Part shown: piece after piece, positions 15,750 through 20,934 of the stretch | Position numbering within the stretch: the stretch's first letter is position 1 | Layout: each line of letters opens with the position of its first letter | Origin: Oscillibacter sp. | GTDB taxonomy: Bacteria > Bacillota > Clostridia > Oscillospirales > Oscillospiraceae | Length of the DNA stretch: 20,934 nt | Reading direction: 5' to 3' | NCBI GenBank assembly: GCA_003487665.1 | Contig: DNFA01000015.1 | Location: forward strand, 173,704 to 194,637 | The notes under the pieces: generated by a model | Seen by the model: the letters and a program-made list of their open reading frames with translations, nothing else | Told to the model about the DNA's origin: nothing | Databases searched by the model: none | Position numbers and translations under genes: made by a program

Positions 15750-16829
15750 ATGGCTTTGACTCTTATGAAGGGCAGCGAAGCAATTGCGGAAGCCGCTATT
15801 CGTGCCGGCGCACGCTTTTTCTTCGGTTACCCCATCACTCCGCAGACGGAGATCCCCGAATACATGTCCGCTCGTATGCCCGAGATCGGCGGCTGCTTCC
15901 TGCAGGCCGAGAGCGAAGTGGCGGCTATCAACATGGTGTATGGCGCTGCCGGTACCGGCGCCCGTGTCATCACCTCCTCCTCCAGCCCCGGCGTGTCCCT
16001 GAAGCAGGAGGGTATCTCCTACTGCGCCGGCGCCATGGTTCCCGCTGTCATCATCAACGTGATGCGCGGCGGCCCCGGCCTGGGCAACATCCAGGCTTCC
16101 CAGGGCGACTATTTCCAGGGCGTCAAGGGCGGCGGCAACGGTGACTATCACCTGCTGACCTTCGCTCCCGCTTCCGTGCAGGAGGCCATCGACCTGATGA
16201 TGATCGCCTACGATAAGGCCGAGAAGTACCGCATCCCCGTGCTGTTCCTGGCGGACGGCATCATCGCCCAGATGATGGAGCCCGTGGAGCTGCCCGAGAT
16301 GGTGGACTACAAGGTAGACCCGGAGAAGAAGCCCTGGGCCTGCACCGGCTGGAAGCCCGGTGACGATCCCGCCAAGCGCGGCGTCATCAACTCCATCTAC
16401 ATCGACACCGAGAGCCTGGCCATCCACAACGATGAGCTGCAGGCCATGTACAAGGAAGTCGTTGCCAACGAGCAGATGTGGGAGAGCTACAACTGCGAGA
16501 ATGCCGACTATATCATCACCGCCTTCGGCACCGTGGCTCGCGTGGCCAAGAGCGCCATCGCTCAGCTGAAGGAGCAGGGCATCAACGTGGGTCTGGTTCG
16601 TCCCATCACCGTGTGGCCGTTCCCCTACGATGCCGTGCACGAGGCCTGCACCCAGCCCAGCGTCAAGGCTGTTCTGGACGTGGAGCTGAACGAAGGCCAG
16701 ATGCTGGAGGACGTGAAGCTGGCGATCAACGGCGCCAAGCCGGTGGACTTCTTCGGTCATTGCGGCAGCCAGATGCCCTCTACCGACGAGATCGTTGCCA
16801 AGATCCTGAGCATGAAGGAGGGTAAATAA
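15750..16829 (+). CDS. vorB: 2-oxoacid:ferredoxin oxidoreductase alpha subunit (VorB/KorA type)
   Basis: 359 aa, the length of the separate alpha subunits of four-subunit enzymes. Conserved blocks are GYPITPQTEIPEYM near residue 27, LQAESEVAAINMVYGAAGTGAR (about 50-70) and SSPGVSLKQEGISY, followed by the glycine-rich RGGPGLGNIQASQGDY and a C-terminal transketolase-type domain (YIITAFGTVARVAKSAI, RPITVWPFP). The subunit forms part of the active site with the TPP-binding beta subunit. The closest remembered annotation of this pattern is 3-methyl-2-oxobutanoate dehydrogenase subunit VorB, fitting the branched-chain route suggested by the aminotransferase. Specificity for 2-oxoglutarate, indolepyruvate or pyruvate cannot be excluded. 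AAGGAGG precedes ATG. Confidence 0.88.
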   Translation: MALTLMKGSEAIAEAAIRAGARFFFGYPITPQTEIPEYMSARMPEIGGCFLQAESEVAAINMVYGAAGTGARVITSSSSPGVSLKQEGISYCAGAMVPAVIINVMRGGPGLGNIQASQGDYFQGVKGGGNGDYHLLTFAPASVQEAIDLMMIAYDKAEKYRIPVLFLADGIIAQMMEPVELPEMVDYKVDPEKKPWACTGWKPGDDPAKRGVINSIYIDTESLAIHNDELQAMYKEVVANEQMWESYNCENADYIITAFGTVARVAKSAIAQLKEQGINVGLVRPITVWPFPYDAVHEACTQPSVKAVLDVELNEGQMLEDVKLAINGAKPVDFFGHCGSQMPSTDEIVAKILSMKEGK

Positions 16830-16830
16830 G

Positions 16831-17577
16831 ATGGCTGTACTGTTCGAAAAGACCAAGCTGCTCACTGACAAGCAGTTCCATTATTGCCCCGGCTGCAACC
16901 ACGGTATCATCCACCGTCTGGTGGCCGAGGTCATCGACGAGATGAACCTGAACGGCAAGGTGATCGGCGTCGCCCCCGTGGGCTGCTCCGTGTTTGCCTA
17001 TGACTACTTCAACTGCGATATGTACGAGGCCGCCCACGGCCGCGCTCCCGCTGTGGCCACCGGTATCAAGCGCTCCGTCGGCAAGGACACGCTGGTGTTC
17101 ACCTATCAGGGCGACGGCGATCTGGCCTCCATCGGTACCGCTGAGATCGTTCACGCCGCTCACCGCGGTGAGAAGATCACCACCATCTTCGTCAACAATG
17201 CCATCTACGGCATGACCGGCGGCCAGATGGCTCCCACCACCCTGATCGGCCAGAAGGCGACCACTTGTCCCGCCGGCCGCAGCGAGGAGTGGAGCGGTCT
17301 GCCCATCAAGATGTGCGAGATGCTGGCCGCTGTCCCCAGCTCCTACTACATCGAGCGTGTGGCCGTGAACAACACCGCCAACATCGCCAAGGCGAAGAAG
17401 GCCATTGCCAAGGCCTTCCGTCTGCAGATGGAGGGCAAGGGCTTCACCATGATCGAAGTCCTGTCCACCTGCCCCACCAACTGGGGTCTGTCCCCCGTGG
17501 AGGCGCTGGACTGGCTGGAGAAGAACATGATCCCCTACTATCCTCTGGGCGTATACAAAGACAAGGAGGCGGAGTAA
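16831..17577 (+). CDS. 2-oxoacid:ferredoxin oxidoreductase beta subunit, TPP-binding
   Basis: 248 aa. The N-terminus has YCPGCNHG (Cys19, Cys22), and further Cys lie in VGCSVFAYDYFNC and in STCPTNWGL near the end, together fitting a [4Fe-4S] site. The thiamine diphosphate motif is GDGDLASIGTAE...FVNNAIYGMTGGQ. It carries out the decarboxylating step, making acyl-CoA, CO2 and reduced ferredoxin together with the other subunits. It follows the alpha gene with a single-base gap and has GAGGGT as ribosome site inside that gene's end. VOR and KOR beta subunits are close in length and motifs, so only the family is certain. Confidence 0.9.
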   Translation: MAVLFEKTKLLTDKQFHYCPGCNHGIIHRLVAEVIDEMNLNGKVIGVAPVGCSVFAYDYFNCDMYEAAHGRAPAVATGIKRSVGKDTLVFTYQGDGDLASIGTAEIVHAAHRGEKITTIFVNNAIYGMTGGQMAPTTLIGQKATTCPAGRSEEWSGLPIKMCEMLAAVPSSYYIERVAVNNTANIAKAKKAIAKAFRLQMEGKGFTMIEVLSTCPTNWGLSPVEALDWLEKNMIPYYPLGVYKDKEAE

Positions 17578-17578
17578 C

Positions 17579-18115
17579 ATGGAAAAAACCTTTATTTTCG
17601 CCGGTTTCGGCGGTCAGGGTATGCTGCTGATCGGTAAGTTCGTGGCCATGGCCTGCATGCTGGACGGCAAGCACGTCTCCTGGCTTCCCTCTTACGGCCC
17701 CGAGATGCGCGGCGGTACCGCCAACTGCTCCGTCATCGTCTCCGATGACCCCGTTGCCTCCCCTCTGGTGGACAAGGCCGACGTGATCGTGGCCATGAAC
17801 CGTCCCTCTCTGGACAAGTTCGAGGAGCACGTGAAGCCGGGCGGTGTCCTGGTCATCAACAGCTCCATCATCGACCGTAAGGCCGTCCGCGACGACATCA
17901 CCGTCGTCTACTGCGACGCCAACGGCATTGCCGAGTCCATCGGCAACCCCAAGGGCGCTAACGTGGCCATTCTGGGTGCTACCCTGGCCAAGGCTCCCGT
18001 CACCTCCGTGGATAGCATGATGGAAGCCATCCGCATCGAGCTGGGCGAGAAGAAAGCCCGCTTCCTGGAGGGCAACAAGAAGGCTCTGCTGGCCGGTATG
18101 GAAGCCGCCAAGTAA
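17579..18115 (+). CDS. 2-oxoacid:ferredoxin oxidoreductase gamma subunit
   Basis: 178 aa. It has the N-terminal GFGGQGMLLIGKFVA typical of gamma subunits (CoA-binding side of the complex), the SYGPEMRGGTANCSVIVSD block and a variable C-terminus. It is the last gene of the operon, starting one base after the beta-gene stop with AAGGAGG at its ribosome site, and the strong terminator follows 25 nt later. All four subunits delta, alpha, beta and gamma are thus present and intact, in that order. Confidence 0.92.
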   Translation: MEKTFIFAGFGGQGMLLIGKFVAMACMLDGKHVSWLPSYGPEMRGGTANCSVIVSDDPVASPLVDKADVIVAMNRPSLDKFEEHVKPGGVLVINSSIIDRKAVRDDITVVYCDANGIAESIGNPKGANVAILGATLAKAPVTSVDSMMEAIRIELGEKKARFLEGNKKALLAGMEAAK

Positions 18116-18139
18116 GCATTCTCCCTCATATCACACAAA

Positions 18140-18175
18140 CCCCCGGTATCCTCGGATACCGGGGGTTTTATTTTT
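18140..18175 (+). terminator. Terminator of the oxidoreductase operon
   Basis: Perfect 11-bp stem CCCCCGGTATC/GATACCGGGGG (18140-18150 with 18155-18165), loop CTCG, followed by TTTTATTTTT. Confidence 0.95.
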
Positions 18176-18254
18176 CACAAGCGGCGCTTTTTCACCGAAT
18201 GGTTTACTTGAAGGAAAACATAAGAAAAAACGTTTCTCAGACAGAAAAAAATCA

Positions 18255-18283
18255 TTGACATACTACCAAACGTTTGGTATCAT
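18255..18283 (+). promoter_or_regulatory. Promoter of the XRE regulator
   Basis: TTGACA (18255-18260) and TATCAT (18278-18283) are spaced exactly 17 bp apart, just upstream of the AAGGAGG ribosome site at 18298-18304. The spacer is almost entirely the palindrome listed separately. Confidence 0.85.
18264..18279. promoter_or_regulatory. 16-bp perfect palindromic operator inside the promoter spacer
   Basis: TACCAAACGTTTGGTA reads the same on both strands and lies between the -35 and -10 boxes, touching the latter. A protein bound there would block RNA polymerase. The obvious candidate is the XRE regulator encoded directly downstream. A second AAACGTTT core at 18228-18235 is centred 40 bp upstream, about four helical turns. 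Confidence 0.75.
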
Positions 18284-18311
18284 TACTCCATCATGCAAGG
18301 AGGTGTCGCTT

Positions 18312-19034
18312 TTGAGCTCTTTTTCTTATTTTGTTGGCCAACGTATCAAAAAATATCGGAAAAGCCGCGGCTATACCATTGAGCAGTTCTCCGCCATGAT
18401 CAACAAAAGCAAGGCGACGCTTTCCAAGTACGAAAACGGCGCCATCACCATCGACATCGAAACGCTCTACGAGATCGCGCAGGCGCTGGACATCGACATG
18501 AAGTGCTTCATCGACTACCAGCCGCCCATCTTCCGCACGGAGCCCGCCCTGCCCAAGAACAACTACTTCAACCAGTCCCCGGCCTACATGTACTACTACG
18601 ATGGCCGCATCCGCCAGATGGTTCGCTCCCTTCTGCGCTTCTCCCACTCCTCGGAGCATGACGGCATCGACGTCACGCTGTACATGGGTGTTGCTTCCTT
18701 CTCCGACTGCCAGCACCTGTTTACCGGCGAAATGAAGGCCTACGACACCATCACCCACATGGTGCTCACCAATCAGATCAACGAGGCGGAGAAAATGTAC
18801 ATCTGCATGCTCAACCCCATGCAGAACCGTATGCCCGCCGTGGGTCTGGTGTCCGGCATCGGCTCCTCCCCCTTCTTCGCCCCCATCGCGCTGAAGGCGC
18901 TGATCTCCAAGGAACCCCTGGAGGAGGGCGACCGCCTGCTGAACACCGTCAAGCTGGACAAGGACGACTATCACCTGCTGCGCTACTACAACATGATGGT
19001 GGTCAACCGCCCCGCACCTGTCTCCCTGCAATAA
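18312..19034 (+). CDS. XRE-family helix-turn-helix regulator with an unassigned C-terminal domain
   Basis: 240 aa from TTG 18312, which stands 7 nt after AAGGAGG. The in-frame ATG at 18255 overlaps the -35 box and cannot be the start. Residues about 8-62 form a Cro/CI-type domain (IKKYRKSRGYTIEQFSAMI, SKATLSKYENG, IETLYEIAQALDID). Residues about 75-240 are a longer domain with many Tyr and Met (YMYYYDGRIRQMVRS, LYMGVASFSDCQHLF), unlike the peptidase or sensor domains I know. It is transcribed alone between two terminators. The palindrome in its promoter suggests self-repression. Target genes and ligand are unknown; the adjacent operons are candidates only by position. Confidence 0.85.
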   Translation: MSSFSYFVGQRIKKYRKSRGYTIEQFSAMINKSKATLSKYENGAITIDIETLYEIAQALDIDMKCFIDYQPPIFRTEPALPKNNYFNQSPAYMYYYDGRIRQMVRSLLRFSHSSEHDGIDVTLYMGVASFSDCQHLFTGEMKAYDTITHMVLTNQINEAEKMYICMLNPMQNRMPAVGLVSGIGSSPFFAPIALKALISKEPLEEGDRLLNTVKLDKDDYHLLRYYNMMVVNRPAPVSLQ

Positions 19035-19047
19035 TGTGTGATACCAC

Positions 19048-19082
19048 AAAGGCTGTGAAGGAATTATCCTTCACAGCCTTTT
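19048..19082. terminator. Bidirectional terminator between the XRE gene and sigE
   Basis: Stem AAAGGCTGTGAAGG/CCTTCACAGCCTTT with loop AATTAT, T-rich on the plus side and A-rich on the other, between two converging genes. Its edge touches the sigE stop codon at 19082-19084. Confidence 0.9.
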
Positions 19083-19783
19083 CAGCTCATTTTCTGCAAG
19101 TCGCGCCGCAGCCGCAGGATGATCCGCTTTTCCAGCCGGGAGATATAGCTCTGGGAGATGCCCAGCCGGTCGGCCACCTCCTTCTGCGTCAGCTCCTTCG
19201 CACCGCCCAGCCCGAACCGCATGGTGATGATGTCCCGCTCCCGGGGACTGAGGTGCGACACCGCCGTCTGCAAAAGCTGCCGATCCACGTCCTCCTCGAT
19301 GGGGCGCATGACCACGTCCCCCTCCGTGCCCAGCACATCGCTGAGAAGCAGCTCCTTCCCGTCCCAGTCGGTGTTCAGCGGCTCATCGAAGCTCACCTCT
19401 GTCCGCTGGGAGCTGTTCTTCCGCAGATACATCAGTATCTCGTTCTCGATGCACCGTGATGCGTATGTAGCCAGCTTGATGTTCTTGTCCGTCCGGAACG
19501 TATTGATGGCCTTGATCAGCCCGATGGTTCCGATGGAGATCAGATCCTCAATATGTATCCCCGTGTTCTCGAACCGCCGCGCGATATACACCACCAGCCG
19601 CAGATTCCGCTCGATCAGCGTCTGCCGCACCTGAAAGTCTCCGTCGTTGAGCCTTTCCAGCAGCACGGCCTCCTGCTCCCGCGGCAGCGGTGGCGGCAGC
19701 GTGTCGCTGCCGCCGATGTACATGACCTTATCCCGCCTTTGCAGACTGCGCCACAGCTGCTTCAGCCACGTCCACAGCTTCAT
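19082..19783 (-). CDS. sigE: RNA polymerase sigma-E factor, sporulation mother-cell specific (pro-sigma-E)
   Basis: 233 aa, strongly resembling Bacillus subtilis SigE as remembered. It has YIGGSDTLPPPL after the pro-sequence, region 2 (NLRLVVYIARRFENTGIHIE, LISIGTIGLIKAINTF, ASRCIENEILMYLR), the SFDEPLNTDWDGKELLLSDV linker and a region 4 helix-turn-helix (EVADRLGISQSYISRLEKRI). It directs early mother-cell sporulation transcription after SpoIIGA removes the N-terminal pro-sequence. I choose ATG 19783 (MKLWTWLKQLW), with GGGGGAG upstream, because this restores the amphipathic pro-peptide; the ATG at 19837 would add unrelated sequence. The pro-peptide before YIGG is 21 residues, about six shorter than in B. 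subtilis. The 5' end overlaps spoIIGA by 56 nt. Confidence 0.96.
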   Translation of the reverse strand: MKLWTWLKQLWRSLQRRDKVMYIGGSDTLPPPLPREQEAVLLERLNDGDFQVRQTLIERNLRLVVYIARRFENTGIHIEDLISIGTIGLIKAINTFRTDKNIKLATYASRCIENEILMYLRKNSSQRTEVSFDEPLNTDWDGKELLLSDVLGTEGDVVMRPIEEDVDRQLLQTAVSHLSPRERDIITMRFGLGGAKELTQKEVADRLGISQSYISRLEKRIILRLRRDLQKMS

Positions 19784-20645
19784 GCCCTCTCCCCCTTTCC
19801 TCTGCCGCGCCCCACAGGGCGTGGTATCCGCCGCCATCGCTGACCGGCTGCTCCGACAGTGCCACCGGTGTCCGCGGGTACCGCCTGCCGTTCACCTCTA
19901 TGTAGTCGCTGCGCGCCGCCAGCAGCAGCCCCGCCGCCGTCCCCACCGCCCGGAAAGGCAGCAGTGTGAACCGCACCGGACACCCGATCCGGTGCAGCCG
20001 CGCCATTTTCTCCTCTGGCGCGGCACTTTCCGCCAACACCTGCGCCACCTTCGGCGACCACAGGCCGTCCGCCGCCTGCCGTTCCAGCACCAGCGCCGGG
20101 CACCCGCTGACCGGATCCCGCAGCGTATTCCCCGTGTCGTGCAGCGCCGTCACCGTCTGTGTCCGTCCGCCCACCGATATCGTCACCTGCAACAGCTCGC
20201 CCCCTCCATGTCGTGCCGCCTGTCCCATAAAGAACCGCAGCACCAAGTAAAATCCAGCACTGACAAGCAGAATGCCTTGCCAGCTTATATCCGCCAGATA
20301 CAGCCGCTGCACCAAGCCCGACGGCGACCCCGCCGCCAGTCCCAGCGCCAGAATGACCCCGGCCAGCCCCGCTGCCAGCAGCAGGAACACCCCCGCCGGC
20401 CTCCACCGCCATTTCATGGCACCCAGCGCCATGACGATGCCCGCAGCCGCCCGGATGACCGGCACTCCCAGCACCTCCAGCCCCGGCAGAAACACCGCCC
20501 CGGCGTACAGTCCGCCCAGCGCCGCCCACAGTACCAGTCGCCCCCGCCGCAGCGGCAGGCCGCTGAGCCACGCGGCGCTCAGCAGAAGCAGGTAGTCCAC
20601 AATGCCGTTCAGCACCACCACTCTGTCCCAATACACCACTGTCAT
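19728..20645 (-). CDS. spoIIGA: Pro-sigma-E processing peptidase SpoIIGA
   Basis: 305 aa from ATG 20645, preceded by GGGGTGAGG. Residues about 1-150 form five or so membrane helices, starting MTVVYWDRVVVLNGIVDYLLLL, as in SpoIIGA. The C-terminal half is an aspartic-protease-like domain with the catalytic motif LHDTGNTLRDP (Asp170), the RFTLLPFRAVG and GLLLAARSDYIEV strands and a closing ALSEQPVSDGGGYHALWG block. It cleaves pro-sigma-E at the septal membrane in response to the forespore signal SpoIIR. The family normally ends shortly after that last block, but here about 28 residues rich in Ala, Glu and Gly follow, encoded within the overlap with sigE. Immediate linkage to sigE confirms the call. 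Confidence 0.93.
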   Translation of the reverse strand: MTVVYWDRVVVLNGIVDYLLLLSAAWLSGLPLRRGRLVLWAALGGLYAGAVFLPGLEVLGVPVIRAAAGIVMALGAMKWRWRPAGVFLLLAAGLAGVILALGLAAGSPSGLVQRLYLADISWQGILLVSAGFYLVLRFFMGQAARHGGGELLQVTISVGGRTQTVTALHDTGNTLRDPVSGCPALVLERQAADGLWSPKVAQVLAESAAPEEKMARLHRIGCPVRFTLLPFRAVGTAAGLLLAARSDYIEVNGRRYPRTPVALSEQPVSDGGGYHALWGAAEERGRGHEAVDVAEAAVAQSAKAG

Positions 20646-20666
20646 CCGCCTCACCCCGCACGTCCT

Positions 20667-20672
20667 ATTATA
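20667..20672 (-). promoter_or_regulatory. Candidate -10 box of spoIIGA-sigE
   Basis: TATAAT on the minus strand, 21 nt before the spoIIGA start codon. No good -35 stands 17 bp upstream. A poor TTACGA stands 23 bp away, which recalls the long spacer of the Spo0A-activated spoIIG promoter in B. subtilis. Only the -10 is clear. Confidence 0.4.
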
Positions 20673-20725
20673 CGCCCCTCCCCTGTCAGAACCCGTCGTA
20701 ACCGGTGCGCCTCCGTCTTTATAAA

Positions 20726-20754
20726 AGAAACACATCCCCGGAGGGATGTGTTTT
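20726..20754. terminator. Bidirectional hairpin terminator upstream of spoIIGA
   Basis: Perfect 11-bp stem AAACACATCCC/GGGATGTGTTT (20728-20738 with 20743-20753), loop CGGA, with A-rich and T-rich flanks. It would isolate spoIIGA from genes beyond the window. Confidence 0.8.
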
Positions 20755-20777
20755 CAGCGTGTCGATAAACCTCACCC

Positions 20778-20934
20778 CTGTCATTCCGAGGAGCGAAGCG
20801 ACGTGGGAATCCGTATCTTTTTAGACAGAAATCTGCGAAAAACGCAGAATTTATGCGTTTTAGAAACGGATTGCCACGCCAGTGTGTACCCCAAGGGCAC
20901 TTGCTTCGCGGCGCGCACTGGCTCGCAATGACAG
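20778..20934. repeat. Long imperfect palindromic intergenic repeat (MITE-like)
   Basis: The ends are CTGTCATTCCGAG (20778-20790) and CTCGCAATGACAG (20922-20934), inverted copies differing at one base. Inside, CGTGGGAATCCGT (20802-20814) and ACGGATTGCCACG (20866-20878) are again inverted with one mismatch. The core holds a TCTGCG/CGCAGA hairpin. No coding frame is convincing. The GAGCGAAGCGACGTGGGAATCC wording recalls a widespread family of interspersed intergenic repeats in bacteria. The element ends exactly at the window edge, so it may continue. Confidence 0.75.

Noticed and set aside
18255..18311. ATG 18255 as start of the XRE regulator
   Set aside because: It coincides with the -35 box and has no ribosome site. 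TTG 18312 follows AAGGAGG by 7 nt and begins right before the helix-turn-helix.
19784..19837. ATG 19837 as start of sigma-E
   Set aside because: It would add 18 residues unlike any sigma-E pro-sequence, while ATG 19783 has a ribosome site and gives the expected amphipathic leader.
20760..20766. TGTCGAT as a Spo0A box for spoIIGA
   Set aside because: It differs from TGTCGAA by one base, is about 90 bp upstream and lies beyond a hairpin terminator. A 7-mer match of this kind is expected by chance.
1..20934. CRISPR arrays, tRNA or rRNA genes, transposase genes
   Set aside because: None were seen on either strand. There are no regularly spaced direct repeats, cloverleaf-type sequences or recognisable transposase motifs.

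Overview
The window is GC-rich, with short gene gaps, strong AGGAGG-type ribosome binding sites and the sporulation pair spoIIGA-sigE. Together with secreted Ig-like and dockerin proteins and a ferredoxin-dependent 2-oxoacid oxidoreductase, this points to an anaerobic, endospore-forming gut Firmicute, most likely in the Oscillospiraceae (Clostridia). The genus cannot be fixed from the sequence alone.

Region 1 (about 1-13000, minus strand) is one long operon of at least seven genes, most of them overlapping by 4-8 bases. It starts at a consensus sigma-A promoter (12972-13000). The leader holds what I read as a cobalamin riboswitch (12689-12907) followed by two intrinsic terminators (12598-12630 and 12547-12578). 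The genes, in transcription order, are: a membrane-anchored DUF4430 (transcobalamin beta-domain-like) protein; a membrane-anchored alpha/alpha-toroid protein with prenyltransferase/terpene-cyclase-type repeats; a MoxR AAA+ ATPase; a DUF58 protein; a membrane transglutaminase-like protein whose catalytic Cys is Asp; a 1.5-kaa secreted multidomain beta-propeller protein with a C-terminal dockerin; and the start of another secreted Ig-like protein that runs off the window. Intrinsic factor and transcobalamin are an alpha/alpha barrel fused to a DUF4430-type beta domain. Finding the two halves as adjacent genes behind a B12 riboswitch suggests a surface corrinoid-capture system. This is the most interesting part of the window.

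Region 2 (13014-13489) holds a 44-aa basic small protein gene (minus strand) and the divergent promoters.

Region 3 (13490-18175, plus strand) is a catabolic operon: a PLP aminotransferase, a ParA/MinD-like P-loop ATPase, then the delta (ferredoxin), alpha, beta and gamma subunits of a VOR/KOR-type 2-oxoacid:ferredoxin oxidoreductase, ending at a strong terminator. Logically the aminotransferase makes 2-oxoacids from amino acids and the oxidoreductase converts them to acyl-CoA, CO2 and reduced ferredoxin.

Region 4 (18228-19082) is a single XRE-family regulator. A perfect 16-bp palindrome fills the spacer of its promoter, which suggests autoregulation. It shares a bidirectional terminator with the convergent sigE.

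Region 5 (19082-20934) holds spoIIGA-sigE on the minus strand, overlapping by 56 nt, then a bidirectional hairpin terminator and an imperfect long-palindrome intergenic repeat that reaches the window edge.
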